Assembly: GCA_016716625.1 (NCBI GenBank) | Contig: JADJVJ010000001.1 | Location: forward strand, 1,178,001 to 1,242,000 | Reading direction: 5' to 3' | From: Nostocoides sp. | GTDB taxonomy: Bacteria > Actinomycetota > Actinomycetes > Actinomycetales > Dermatophilaceae | Length of the DNA: 64,000 nucleotides | Shown: positions 1 to 8,811 of the stretch, piece after piece | Position numbering within the stretch: the stretch's first letter is position 1 | Layout: each line of letters opens with the position of its first letter | Position numbers and translations under genes: made by a program | Notes under the pieces: model-generated | Seen by the model: only the letters and a program-made list of their open reading frames with translations | Told to the model about the DNA's origin: nothing | Databases searched by the model: none

Positions 1-2
1 CG

Positions 3-29
3 CAGACCATGACGACGTGGGAGCGCTGA
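3..29 (+). CDS. 3' end of an upstream gene, cut by the window edge
   Basis: The frame starting at base 3 runs from the window edge to a TGA at 27-29, leaving only eight residues (QTMTTWER). The stop overlaps the ATG of the shikimate kinase gene (TGATG), the usual pattern of translational coupling inside an operon. The gene upstream of aroK-aroB in many actinobacteria is aroC (chorismate synthase), so that is a guess from gene order only. The residues themselves identify nothing. Confidence 0.35.
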   Translation, partial: QTMTTWER

Positions 30-535
30 TGCCGGCGGTGGTCCTCATCGGCCCACCCGGGTCGGGCAAGTCGACCGTGGCGGCCGCGCTCGCCGACCTG
101 TTCGCCGTGCCGTGGCATGACACCGACGCCGCGGTGGAGGCCGAGCAGGGCAGGACGATCGCGGACATCTTCGTCGTCGACGGCGAGGCCGCCTTCCGTG
201 CGCTCGAACGCGCCGAGGTGGCCCGTGCCCTCGCGCACGAGCCGGGAGTGCTCGCCCTCGGTGGCGGAGCCCCGATGGACCCGGGCACCCAGGAGGCCCT
301 GGCCGGCCACCTCGTGGTGTTCCTCGACGTGGGGATCGCGGACGCGGCCAAGCGAATCGGTTTCGACCAGTCTCGGCCGTTGCTTGCGGTGAACCCGCGG
401 GCTGCCTGGGTGAAGCTCATGGGGGAGCGGCGAGCCACCTACGAGCGGCTCGCCACCCATCGGGTCGACACCGCGGGGCGGTCCGCGGACCAGGTCGCCC
501 AGGACATCGCCGCACTCCTGGCCGGCGCGTCATGA
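29..535 (+). CDS. aroK: Shikimate kinase
   Basis: Phosphorylates shikimate with ATP in the shikimate pathway to chorismate; cytosolic. The P-loop GPPGSGKS is at residues 8-15, the Asp-rich segment HDTDAAVE near 31-38, GGGAP near 80 and the RPLLA lid region near 117-121; 168 residues is the usual family size. A GTG at 17 is also in frame, but the ATG at 29 overlaps the preceding stop (TGATG) and puts the first beta strand directly before the P-loop, so I prefer it. The stop overlaps the aroB start (ATGA), so the two genes are co-translated. Confidence 0.93.
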   Translation: MPAVVLIGPPGSGKSTVAAALADLFAVPWHDTDAAVEAEQGRTIADIFVVDGEAAFRALERAEVARALAHEPGVLALGGGAPMDPGTQEALAGHLVVFLDVGIADAAKRIGFDQSRPLLAVNPRAAWVKLMGERRATYERLATHRVDTAGRSADQVAQDIAALLAGAS

Positions 536-1602
536 GCGGGGTCCGGAGTATTTCGGTGGGCGGCCGCTACGAGGTCCGGATCGGCCGCGGGATCGCCGCC
601 GACGTGGCGCCACTGCTGCCCGCCGGGGTCAAGCAGGTGCTCGTGGTGCACAGCGAGGCCATGCCACAGCTGGCCGAAGCGGTAGCCGCGGCACTCGCCG
701 CGGCCGGCCTACGGGTGCAACGCGCTGAGGTGCCGGACGCCGAGACCGCCAAGACCGCCCAGGTGGCGGCCCGGCTCTGGTCTCTCCTCGGGGAGGCGGC
801 TTTCACCCGTTCGGACGCGGTGGTCGCGGTCGGTGGGGGCACGGTGACCGACCTCGCGGGATTCGTCGCGGCGACCTGGCTACGCGGGGTGGCCGTGGTC
901 CACGTACCGACGACCCTGCTCGCCATGGTCGATGCCGCAGTCGGCGGGAAGACCGGGATCAACACCGCCGAGGGCAAGAACCTTGTCGGCTCCTTCCATG
1001 AGCCGGCCGGGGTGCTGTGCGACCTTGACGTGCTCGACACGCTGCCGCGGGCCGACTACGTCGCCGGGCTCGCCGAGGTGGTCAAGGCCGGCTTCATCGC
1101 CGACCCGGAGATCCTGCGGCTTATCGAGGCCGACCCGCAAGGAGCCTGCACGCCGTTAGGACCGGCTACCGAGGAACTCATCGAACGGGCCATCACGGTC
1201 AAGGCCGAGGTGGTCGCGGCGGACCTCACCGAGTCCTGGCTCCGGGAGATCCTCAACTATGGGCACACCTTCGGCCATGCGGTCGAACAGGTCGAGGGTT
1301 ACCGGCGGCGGCACGGCGAGGCGGTCGCCATCGGAATGGTCTTCGCCGCCGAACTGGCTTGTGCCGCTGGCCTGCTCGGCGCGGAGGTGGTGGATCGTCA
1401 CCGGAGCATCCTGACCTCGGTGGGGTTGCCCACGGCATACCCCGGCGGTGACTGGGCGGCGTTGCTCGCGGCCATGCGCCGGGACAAGAAGTCCCGGGGG
1501 GCAACCTTGCGGTTCGTCGTGCTCACCGGCGTCGGTGAGGTCACGCGCCTGGCCGACCCCTCGGATGAGGCGCTGATCGCGGCATTCTCCGCGCTGGGCT
1601 GA
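532..1602 (+). CDS. aroB: 3-dehydroquinate synthase
   Basis: Converts DAHP to 3-dehydroquinate using NAD+ and a divalent metal; cytosolic. The NAD-binding segment GGGTVTDLAGF lies at about residues 101-111, PTTLLAMVDAAVGGKTGIN at about 126-144, and the metal-ligand motif NYGHTFGHAVE near 241-251; EVVKAGFI is also conserved. The 356-residue length fits the family. Its ATG overlaps the aroK stop by four bases. The order aroK-aroB is standard in actinobacteria. Confidence 0.95.
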   Translation: MSGVRSISVGGRYEVRIGRGIAADVAPLLPAGVKQVLVVHSEAMPQLAEAVAAALAAAGLRVQRAEVPDAETAKTAQVAARLWSLLGEAAFTRSDAVVAVGGGTVTDLAGFVAATWLRGVAVVHVPTTLLAMVDAAVGGKTGINTAEGKNLVGSFHEPAGVLCDLDVLDTLPRADYVAGLAEVVKAGFIADPEILRLIEADPQGACTPLGPATEELIERAITVKAEVVAADLTESWLREILNYGHTFGHAVEQVEGYRRRHGEAVAIGMVFAAELACAAGLLGAEVVDRHRSILTSVGLPTAYPGGDWAALLAAMRRDKKSRGATLRFVVLTGVGEVTRLADPSDEALIAAFSALG

Positions 1603-1671
1603 GGAGCGCCCACAGGAAGCTCACAGGGCGGGCATAGCGCAGGTGGTGCTCCGGGCCGCCAGGATCCTGCC

Positions 1672-2553
1672 ATGACACCAGACGCCAGCAGCGACGCACA
1701 CCCCATCCCCGCCCGGGCCCTCGAGCACGAGAGCGACAGCATCTACGACCGTGGACTCGAGTTCGACGTGCGCACCCTCGTGCGTCGCCGGGCCGCCCTC
1801 ACCCTGTTCGGCGGAGCAGGTCTGGCCGCCCTGGCCGCCTGCTCCTCGGACCCCGCGAGCACGAATTCAAGTACCTCGGCTTCGGCGACCGCCGCCTCAC
1901 CGACCGCGGGATCCTCTGCGACCCCCTCGGCCGAGGTCCCGGACGAGACCGCCGGCCCGTACCCGGGAGACGGCAGCAACGGACCTGACGTCCTGGCGCA
2001 GTCCGGGGTGGTGCGCAGCGACATCGCGACCAACCTCGGTTCCAGTGAGCGGGTGCCGGGGATCCCGCTCACCATCAACCTCACCGTCACCGACGCCAGC
2101 GCCGGGTATGCCGCCCTGACCGGGGCCGCCGTCTACGCCTGGCACTGCGACGCCCAGGGCCGCTACTCGATGTACTCGGATGGGGTCACGGATCAGACCT
2201 TTCTGCGAGGTGTGGTCGAGACCGACGCCCAGGGAACGGCCACCTTCACCTCGGTCTTCCCGGGGTGTTACGCGGGCCGGTGGCCGCACATCCACTTCGA
2301 GGTGTATGCCGGCCTGGACGCGGCCACCTCGAGCGGCCAGATCGTCAAGACCAGCCAGATCGCCCTCCCGCACGCCGTCTGCGAGCAGGTCTACGCCGAC
2401 AGCTCGACCTATCCCTCGAGCGCCAGCAACCTGGGGCAGCTGTCGCTGACCAGCGACAACGTCTTCGGCGAGGACGGCGGGGTGCTCCAACTCGCTACCG
2501 TGACCGGCAGCGCCGCCCAGGGTTATATCGCCAACCTCACCATTGGCGTGTGA
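1672..2553 (+). CDS. Secreted lipoprotein of the intradiol ring-cleavage dioxygenase family
   Basis: A 293-residue protein with an N-terminal extension of about 35 residues, then a twin-arginine-like run (RRR at 38-40), a hydrophobic stretch and the lipobox LAAC (Cys 57), so it is probably Tat-exported and lipid-anchored. A Ser/Thr/Ala-rich linker follows. The catalytic fold carries DETAGPYPGDG, GRYSMYSDG and RWPHIHFEVY (about 203-212), which supply the Tyr and His iron ligands of protocatechuate/catechol 3,4-dioxygenases. Cytosolic members cleave catechols; the substrate of the exported actinobacterial group is not evident from sequence. It stands alone, 69 bases after aroB and before efp, with no catabolic neighbours. 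Confidence 0.85.
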   Translation: MTPDASSDAHPIPARALEHESDSIYDRGLEFDVRTLVRRRAALTLFGGAGLAALAACSSDPASTNSSTSASATAASPTAGSSATPSAEVPDETAGPYPGDGSNGPDVLAQSGVVRSDIATNLGSSERVPGIPLTINLTVTDASAGYAALTGAAVYAWHCDAQGRYSMYSDGVTDQTFLRGVVETDAQGTATFTSVFPGCYAGRWPHIHFEVYAGLDAATSSGQIVKTSQIALPHAVCEQVYADSSTYPSSASNLGQLSLTSDNVFGEDGGVLQLATVTGSAAQGYIANLTIGV

Positions 2554-2600
2554 TGAGCGTGGGCGCCCATGTGCGAGCACGTTGGGGTCTGCGGCCACGG

Positions 2601-2606
2601 TAGACT
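2601..2606 (+). promoter_or_regulatory. Possible -10 element upstream of efp
   Basis: TAGACT fits the actinobacterial TANNNT -10 pattern and lies about 110 bases before the efp start. I see no convincing -35 at 17 bases. Transcription from here would give a long 5' leader. Confidence 0.3.
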
Positions 2607-2714
2607 TTCCTCTTGCTCTCACCCTGTCCCTTGCCCCATCGGCGTCGGTGAGGCGCGCGCACCGTGCAGCGCAACGGCATACCCCCTTGAACCCAGAAAG
2701 CGAAGTTCACACCC

Positions 2715-3275
2715 GTGGCAACGACGAACGACCTCAAGAACGGCCTCGTCCTCAACATCGACGGCCAGCTGTGGACCGTCGTGGAGTTCCAGCACGTCAA
2801 GCCCGGCAAGGGCCCGGCCTTCGTGCGGACCAAGCTCAAGAACGTGCTCTCCGGCAAGGTCGTCGACAAGACCTTCAACGCGGGCGTCAAGGTCGAGACC
2901 GCGAACGTCGACAAGCGGACCATGCAGTACCTCTACAACGACGGCACCGACTTCATCTTCATGGACCCGGACACCTACGACCAGCTCCCGGTGAGCCCCG
3001 AGGTCGTCGGTGACGCGGCGAAGTACCTGCTCGAGAACCAGGACGCGATCGTTGCCCGGCATGACGGGTCGGTGCTCTACATCGAGCTGCCGGCCTCCGT
3101 GGTCCTGGAGATCAGCTACACCGAGCCGGGCCTGCAGGGTGACCGTTCCACCGGTGGCACCAAGCCGGCGACCCTGGAGACCGGCGCCGAGATCGCGGTG
3201 CCGCTCTTCCTCGAGACCGGCACCAAGGTCAAGGTCGACACCCGCGACGGGTCCTACCTCGGCCGCGTGAACTGA
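2715..3275 (+). CDS. efp: Elongation factor P
   Basis: Rescues ribosomes stalled at polyproline by entering the E site and stimulating peptide bond formation. All three beta-barrel domains are present in 186 residues. The loop that reaches the peptidyl-transferase centre reads KPGKGPAF, with the tip lysine at residue 32 between two Gly and two Pro. This Pro-Gly-Lys-Gly-Pro arrangement is the actinobacterial subfamily reported to work without lysine modification; no epmA or epmB-like gene is visible here. The GTG start is chosen because MATTNDLKNG is the standard N-terminus. nusB follows four bases downstream. Confidence 0.96.
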   Translation: MATTNDLKNGLVLNIDGQLWTVVEFQHVKPGKGPAFVRTKLKNVLSGKVVDKTFNAGVKVETANVDKRTMQYLYNDGTDFIFMDPDTYDQLPVSPEVVGDAAKYLLENQDAIVARHDGSVLYIELPASVVLEISYTEPGLQGDRSTGGTKPATLETGAEIAVPLFLETGTKVKVDTRDGSYLGRVN

Positions 3276-3279
3276 CCGC

Positions 3280-3693
3280 GTGGGCGCCCGGACCAAGGCC
3301 CGCAAACGCGCGCTCGACCTCCTCTTCGAGGCCGAGCAGCGCGGTGTGGACGCGCGCGAACTGCTCGCCGAGCGGGTCGCCCGGCCGGTGACGGACCACC
3401 CGCTGCCCCAGCACACCCTCGACCTGGTGACCGGGACGTTGGACCGGCGCAGCCAGATCGACGAGCTCCTCACGACCTACGCGCAGGGCTGGACCATCGA
3501 GCGGATGCCCGCGGTGGACCGGAGCATCCTGCGGCTCGGTGCCTACGAGGTGCTGTATGCCGTGGACGTCCCCGAGGTCGTCGCGATCAGTGAGTGGGTG
3601 GCCTTGGCGACCGAACTCTCCACCGATGAGAGCCCGAAGTTCGTCAACGGCCTGCTCGCCCGGATCGCCGAGGTCAAGCCGACCCTGGCCTGA
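3280..3693 (+). CDS. nusB: Transcription antitermination factor NusB
   Basis: Binds boxA RNA with NusE (S10) and supports antitermination on rRNA operons. The 137-residue all-helical protein has the family signatures RKRALDLLFEAEQRG at the N-terminus, RMPAVDRSILRLGAYE in the middle, and PKFVNGLLARI near the C-terminus. The GTG start follows the efp stop by four bases, the classic efp-nusB pair. A small GC hairpin overlaps the stop. Confidence 0.95.
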   Translation: MGARTKARKRALDLLFEAEQRGVDARELLAERVARPVTDHPLPQHTLDLVTGTLDRRSQIDELLTTYAQGWTIERMPAVDRSILRLGAYEVLYAVDVPEVVAISEWVALATELSTDESPKFVNGLLARIAEVKPTLA

Positions 3694-3707
3694 GCCGCGC
3701 TCGGCTC
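3692..3707 (+). terminator. Hairpin at the end of nusB
   Basis: GAGCCG, loop CGCT, then CGGCTC makes a perfect 6-bp stem overlapping the nusB stop codon. There is no T tract after it, as is common for actinobacterial terminators, so termination is inferred only from position between nusB and the next gene 124 bases on. Confidence 0.4.
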
Positions 3708-3830
3708 GAGAGTGAGGGGACCGAAAGACCTCGTCGCATCCTTTCGGAGCGTCGCCGCGCGACTGACCCGTCGCCGGCCGTGAGCGTGAGATGCTGGGTT
3801 CTTCAGCCCCATTGACCACTGGAGTCCCAC

Positions 3831-6800
3831 GTGCCCCACGTGTCGCGATCGGTCGTTGCGGTCCTTTGCTCAGGCCTGCTCGCCGCTGCCTTGCCTGCGC
3901 CGGGAGTCGCCGAGCCGACCAGCCCGATCGCGCCGGTCCCGACCACCGCTGACCTCACGTCCGTGACCTACCGTGGCGTCACGGTACGGGTCCCGAGGTC
4001 CTGGCCGGTCATCGACCTGGCCGCCAACCCCCGGACCTGCGTCCGCCTCGACCGGAACGCGGTCTATCTCGGCACCCCCGGGTCGGATCAGGACTGTCCG
4101 GCCCATGTGATCGGCCGAGCCGCCACGGTCCATCTCGCCCCAACCACCGCAGAGGACCGGCGTCGGGCTGCGAGCGTGCGTCCCGACGTTGCCGGGGAGC
4201 ACCTACGGCTCGTGCCCCAGCATGGGGTCACCGTGCGGACGACCTGGGCACCTGGATCGGACGCCATGGCACCCACCGGCGACTGGACGACGGAGACGGA
4301 GAGGACCGGGGCCGTCGGCACCGACGCCACGAAGCCGGTGACCGCACCTCAAGCTCAACCTCCGGCGGCCGCCGCCCTCGCCACGTCCGGGAAACTCCTC
4401 ACGGGGATGGCCTTCGACACCTGTGCCGCACCATCGACGACGACGATGCAGTCGTGGCGGGCTTCCCCATACGCCGCGGTCGGGATCTACATCGGCGGCT
4501 CCATGCGGGCCTGCGGAGATGGCAATCTCAGCGCCAACTGGATCTCCACCGTCACCTCGCAGGGCTGGGGACTCATCCCGATCTACGTGGGGCTCCAGGC
4601 CCCCTGCGTCATCCAGACCGGCCTCAGCCACATTTCCAGGGTGCCCACGACCGCAGCGAGCCAGGGGACCTCCGCGGCGGCGGACGCCACTGTCCAGGCA
4701 CAAAGGTTCGGACTGCCACTTGGCAGCGTCTTGCACTTTGACATGGAGAACTACGCGACCGGCGACGCCACCTGTACGACGGCGGTCCTCACCTTTCTCA
4801 CGGCGTGGACCCGGGAACTACACCGTCTCGGCTACGCCAGCGGTGTCTATGGCAACACGGGGTCCCTCATGACGGACATGTCGCTGCGCATTGCGGCTCG
4901 CGACACCTCCTTCACGCCGCCGGACCAGGTGTGGTTCGCCCGATGGAATGGCACCCAAACCACTTCCGACTCGGTGAACACCCCGGCCTTCAAAGACATC
5001 TACTGGTCTCAGCACCAACGGCTCAAGCAGTACCGCGGGGACTCCACCGAAACCTGGGGTGGAGTTCGCATTCACGTCGATGGGAACTGGGTTGACGCGG
5101 TGCTGCCTGGGAATGCGACACAGGTGGACTACGGGCCCAACACCCTGGGTCCCGGTTCAGCCGGATTCGTCTTCACCGGATCCATGTTCCGATGGACCCC
5201 CCAGCCCGGCGACGGCCTCCGTTCGCGGTCCTACTCCACGCTGACCACGGGGACCACCACGGAGGGCGAGGGGGCCACGTGGTCACCGACCCTCGAACCC
5301 GGCCTGTATGCCGTCGAACCTCACATCCCGAACGGCGGCAGCACCGGGCTTGCGCACTACACGATCAGGGATGCCAACGGAACAACCGCGGCGATCCTGG
5401 ATCAGTCGACCGGTAAGGGATACCGACGAATCGGCACCCATCTGGCGACGGTCGACCAGCCGATCGTCGTTCATCTCGGCGACAACGATCCCTCGCCGAC
5501 GCCTAAAGCGGTCGCCGCGGATGCGATGCGCTTCCGGAAGCTGGCCGGCCTCCCGGGGGCTCCCACTGATGTCACCGCCGCGCCCGGAAGTTCGAGCGCC
5601 TTGGTCAGTTGGGCACCAGCCCCGGACAACGGGACGCCGGTGACGGCGTACACCGTGACCGCCACCCCCGGAGGAGCTTCCGTCACGGTTCCGGGCACGG
5701 ACCGATCTGCTCTGCTCACCGGCCTGGTCAACGGCACGACATACACACTGACCGTCACCGCGACCAACCTCGTCGGGGATGGGCCGGTGTCCGGGCCATC
5801 ACTGCCTGTCGTCCCGACGGTGAGCGGGGGCCTCGCGGCCGTCACGCCGGTCCGTATTCTTGACACCCGCGTGGGGGTCGCGGCAAACCCGACGTCGACG
5901 ATTCTGCCCGCGGGGGGCAGCGTGCGGATCCGGGTCGCGGGCGTCGCGGGGTCCCCGGTGCCAGCGGGAGCGTCCTCGGTCGCCGCCAATCTCACGGTGC
6001 TCGCGGGTGGTTCTCCGGGTCACCTGGAGGTGGTCGGCACCAGCAGTTCGCTGATCAACTTTGCTCCGCGGCAGACAGTGGCCAATGTTGCCGTGCTTCG
6101 GCTCGACAGCGACGGGTCGGTTCGGCTCCGCAACGCCGCCAGTGGCCCGGTCCACGTCATTGTCGACGTGCAGGGATACGTCTCGACCTCAGCTCAAGAG
6201 CGGTGGCACGCTCTGAGCCCGACCCGACTCGTCGATACCCGCGCTGGGGTCACGGCCAATCCGCGTGCCACGCCGCTCGGTCCGGGAGAGTCGCTCGAGG
6301 TCGCGGTCGCCGCGTCCACGACGGTTGACTCCCCGGTGGCCGAGGGAGCTGCGGCCGCCGCGCTGCGCCTTACGGTGGTCGGCCAAACCCGGATCGGTCA
6401 TCTCACGGTGTCCGATGGTGCCGCGACGACGGCCTCGGCCCTGAACTTCGTCCCGGGTGCTCCGGTGGGTAACCTCACGCTCGCGAGGCTTTCCCCGACC
6501 GGACGCGTCATCGTGACCAATCACTCGGCGGGGACGGTTCACCTCGTCATCGATGCGGTCGGTGAGGCAGTCGCCGCGGGGTCGAATTGGACGCCGGTCA
6601 CCCCCATGCGACTGTTTGACACCCGGGTGGGGACCGTCGCGAACGCCCGGGCCACGGCGATAGCACCGTACGAGACCGTGCGCATTCAGGTTGCCGGAGG
6701 GACGGGTACCTCGGTGCCGACCGGCGCCACGGCGGCCGGGGTGAACGTCACGGTCACCGGGTCGACCGCTGCGGGCTGGGTCGCCACCGCGGCGACCGGG

Positions 6801-6956
6801 ATCCCGACGGTTCCGGTGGTGAACTTTTCGCGAGGTCAGACGCTCGCGGGTTTCACGGTCCAGTCCGTCGCCGCGGACGGCACGGTGATGCTTCGCAATG
6901 GTTCTGCCGGCACGGTTCATGTTGTGGTCGACGCCATGGGATACACCGCACCCTGA
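3831..6956 (+). CDS. Large secreted modular protein: DUF1906 glycosidase-like domain, golvesin-like, FN3 and three LDTR repeats
   Basis: A 1041-residue exported protein. A Sec signal peptide covers about residues 1-27 (hydrophobic core, AGVAE-type cleavage region). A poorly characterised N-terminal domain (about 40-130) is followed by a DUF1906 / Rv2525c-like glycoside hydrolase fold (about 185-425; GMAFDTC, HFDMENY, SGVYGN), a golvesin/Xly-CBD-like domain (about 435-570; ending VAADAMRF), one fibronectin type III domain (about 573-665), and three tandem modules of about 120 residues that each open with an (I/V/F)DTR motif at about 679, 803 and 928. Proteins with this DUF1906 fold are thought to act on cell-wall glycans, but catalysis is unproven. 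The gene is monocistronic, with convergent genes downstream. Its codon use looks slightly less GC-biased than its neighbours. Confidence 0.8.
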   Translation: MPHVSRSVVAVLCSGLLAAALPAPGVAEPTSPIAPVPTTADLTSVTYRGVTVRVPRSWPVIDLAANPRTCVRLDRNAVYLGTPGSDQDCPAHVIGRAATVHLAPTTAEDRRRAASVRPDVAGEHLRLVPQHGVTVRTTWAPGSDAMAPTGDWTTETERTGAVGTDATKPVTAPQAQPPAAAALATSGKLLTGMAFDTCAAPSTTTMQSWRASPYAAVGIYIGGSMRACGDGNLSANWISTVTSQGWGLIPIYVGLQAPCVIQTGLSHISRVPTTAASQGTSAAADATVQAQRFGLPLGSVLHFDMENYATGDATCTTAVLTFLTAWTRELHRLGYASGVYGNTGSLMTDMSLRIAARDTSFTPPDQVWFARWNGTQTTSDSVNTPAFKDIYWSQHQRLKQYRGDSTETWGGVRIHVDGNWVDAVLPGNATQVDYGPNTLGPGSAGFVFTGSMFRWTPQPGDGLRSRSYSTLTTGTTTEGEGATWSPTLEPGLYAVEPHIPNGGSTGLAHYTIRDANGTTAAILDQSTGKGYRRIGTHLATVDQPIVVHLGDNDPSPTPKAVAADAMRFRKLAGLPGAPTDVTAAPGSSSALVSWAPAPDNGTPVTAYTVTATPGGASVTVPGTDRSALLTGLVNGTTYTLTVTATNLVGDGPVSGPSLPVVPTVSGGLAAVTPVRILDTRVGVAANPTSTILPAGGSVRIRVAGVAGSPVPAGASSVAANLTVLAGGSPGHLEVVGTSSSLINFAPRQTVANVAVLRLDSDGSVRLRNAASGPVHVIVDVQGYVSTSAQERWHALSPTRLVDTRAGVTANPRATPLGPGESLEVAVAASTTVDSPVAEGAAAAALRLTVVGQTRIGHLTVSDGAATTASALNFVPGAPVGNLTLARLSPTGRVIVTNHSAGTVHLVIDAVGEAVAAGSNWTPVTPMRLFDTRVGTVANARATAIAPYETVRIQVAGGTGTSVPTGATAAGVNVTVTGSTAAGWVATAATGIPTVPVVNFSRGQTLAGFTVQSVAADGTVMLRNGSAGTVHVVVDAMGYTAP

Positions 6957-6977
6957 GGCCGGCGCGCCGCACAGTGG

Positions 6978-7703
6978 TCAGCCGAACAGCTCAAGGGTGT
7001 GCGGGAGCAGCAGCAGCATTCCCAGCGACCAGGTCAGATGGGTGATGCTCGGACCCAGGATGCCGCCGGTCACCCGGCGTTGCAGGCCGACGACCGTGCC
7101 AAGAACCACCCCGGCAAAGACGAGCAGGGGGATTCCCGTCGCGGCCGTCACCAGGGCGTAGACGGCCGTGGAGCTCAGCACCGCATGCCGGGCACCGATG
7201 GCCGCGTACAGCGCGCCCCGGAAGTAGAGCTCTTCGGCAATCCCGTTGACGGCAGTGATGGCCGCGACCAGGGGGAGCGAGCCGCTGCTCGCGTGCGCGA
7301 GGAGCCGATCGACCGGATCCTGCAGGGCCGGGATCTGCGCGACCACCGCGGACCCGGCGAGGAACGTCACGAGCAGAATGAAACCCAGGACCAGGGATTG
7401 GACCACGGCACGCGATTGCCGGTCGCCGAGCCGGGTGGTGCTGTAGCCGAGGTGCAGCGGTCCTGAGCTGACGGCACCGACCACCCAGACCACCGGGAGC
7501 GCTAGCGTCGCCACGTAGAAGAGCCGGTCACCAGGGGTGATCCGCAGCGCCCAGGCCAGCACAGCGGCACCGATGACGAGCGTGCTGGCCACCACGATCC
7601 GCCGTCGACGAAAGGCCGCGTCGGACTCGCGGTGGTCCCGCGGGACGGGGTTGACGAGCGCGGCCTCGACGAAACGCCGAAGCTCCTGGATCGGCCAGGC
7701 CAC
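6978..7703 (-). CDS. CPBP family intramembrane metalloprotease (Rce1-like)
   Basis: A polytopic membrane protein of 241 residues with about six hydrophobic segments. The CPBP signature is clear: EELYFRG (the EExxxR motif) followed later by a His in PSITHLTW; these residues coordinate the metal in Rce1-type prenyl-CAAX endopeptidases. The substrate is unknown. An in-frame reading extends far upstream, but it would run through the coding sequence of the neighbouring SDR gene. I take the GTG at 7703, four bases after that gene's TAG stop, so the two genes form a minus-strand pair. Confidence 0.78.
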   Translation of the reverse strand: MAWPIQELRRFVEAALVNPVPRDHRESDAAFRRRRIVVASTLVIGAAVLAWALRITPGDRLFYVATLALPVVWVVGAVSSGPLHLGYSTTRLGDRQSRAVVQSLVLGFILLVTFLAGSAVVAQIPALQDPVDRLLAHASSGSLPLVAAITAVNGIAEELYFRGALYAAIGARHAVLSSTAVYALVTAATGIPLLVFAGVVLGTVVGLQRRVTGGILGPSITHLTWSLGMLLLLPHTLELFG

Positions 7704-7707
7704 GGCG

Positions 7708-8691
7708 CTAACCGCCAGCCCAATCTGGGTCGGCGGAGGTGAGGCGGGCGGGGTCGACCGAGCCCGGCTCGGGACGCGCGCCGTCGGCGCCGGTGAGCGC
7801 CGCCGCCACCGCCGCGGCATACGGGAGCAGGCCACCAGGCGGATCGGGAACGAGTTCACGGATGTCCGCCTCGTGACAGATGACCTCATGCACCAAGCTG
7901 CCGACGAGAGGCTTGGCGATGCCGGTGGGCACTGGGGTCACCAGGCCGACCCAGTGGCTGGCCAATGCTGGGGTGAGCACCGGCACGGTGACCACGGTGC
8001 GACGTCCCAGGCCCGAGAGGTCGGCGAACCGGTGAATCATCTCCCGGTAGGTGAGCACGTCGGGACCGCCGATGTCGAAGGTCCGGTTCTGGGGTTGGGG
8101 AACAGTTCCGATGCCGGAGAGGTAGCCCAGCACATCGCGGACGGCGATCGGCTGGATCCGGTTGTCGAGCCACTTGGGGGCGAGCATGACCGGCAGCCGG
8201 CGCGTGAGGTGGCGGAGCATCTCGAAGGACGCCGACCCGGACCCGATGATCACCGCGGCCTGGAGAACCGCCGTGGGCACACCCGAGGCCATCAGAATGT
8301 CGCCCACCTCGACCCGTGAGGCGAGGTGGTCCGAGAGCGGCACCCCGGGCGGATGCAACCCCGAGAGATAGACGATCCGGTCAACCCCGGCGGAGTAGGC
8401 AGCGAGCCCGAAGAGCCGGGCCATCTCTCGGTCGCGCTCGACGAACCCTGGCTTGCCGTCCATGGAATGTGCGAGGTAGTAGGCGACCTCGATCCCTTCG
8501 AGCGCCCGCGCGAGGTCAGCCCGACGGCCGAGGTCCCCTTCGAGGATCTCGACCTCAGCGTGCCAGGACCGGTCCGCCACCTTGCGTGCCGAGCGGGTGA
8601 GGACCCGAACCCTGCGCTTCTCGGCGAGCAGGTGCGGAACCAGGCGAGAGCCGATGTAACCGGTCGCTCCTGTGACGAGAATGCGTTTCAT
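7708..8691 (-). CDS. NAD(P)-binding SDR family (NmrA/atypical epimerase-like) protein
   Basis: A 327-residue Rossmann-fold protein beginning with the dinucleotide-binding motif VTGATGYIG, followed by a second strand with RVRVLTRSA, the expected basic residues for NADP(H). Later motifs (AYYLAHSMDG, IVYLSGLHPPGV, RIQPIAVRDVLGYL, FDIGGPDVLTYREM) match the atypical SDR group near NmrA and SDR family oxidoreductases of the DUF2867 neighbourhood. The substrate is not predictable. The ATG at 8691 is preferred over one at 8700 because AAGGA sits eight bases upstream of it. The CPBP protease gene follows on the same strand. Confidence 0.78.
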   Translation of the reverse strand: MKRILVTGATGYIGSRLVPHLLAEKRRVRVLTRSARKVADRSWHAEVEILEGDLGRRADLARALEGIEVAYYLAHSMDGKPGFVERDREMARLFGLAAYSAGVDRIVYLSGLHPPGVPLSDHLASRVEVGDILMASGVPTAVLQAAVIIGSGSASFEMLRHLTRRLPVMLAPKWLDNRIQPIAVRDVLGYLSGIGTVPQPQNRTFDIGGPDVLTYREMIHRFADLSGLGRRTVVTVPVLTPALASHWVGLVTPVPTGIAKPLVGSLVHEVICHEADIRELVPDPPGGLLPYAAAVAAALTGADGARPEPGSVDPARLTSADPDWAGG

Positions 8692-8732
8692 GGTCGCCAT
8701 CCTTGCAGGCCGCCTCCGCGGGGTCGCACTTG

Positions 8733-8782
8733 TCGTGGTCGCCGAGGTCACGCCCAAGGTGGGCGGACCCCGGCGACCACGA
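8733..8782 (-). terminator. Nested stem-loop after the metalloprotease gene
   Basis: TCGTGGTCGCCG (8733-8744) is perfectly complementary to CGGCGACCACGA (8771-8782). Inside the loop, CGCCCA (8751-8756) pairs with TGGGCG (8760-8765). This 12-bp plus 6-bp structure lies 30 bases beyond the metalloprotease stop on the minus strand and before the SDR gene, so it probably separates the two transcripts. Confidence 0.62.
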
Positions 8783-8811
8783 ACGAGCGCTCGCCAGGAG
8801 GCGTGCGGGGC

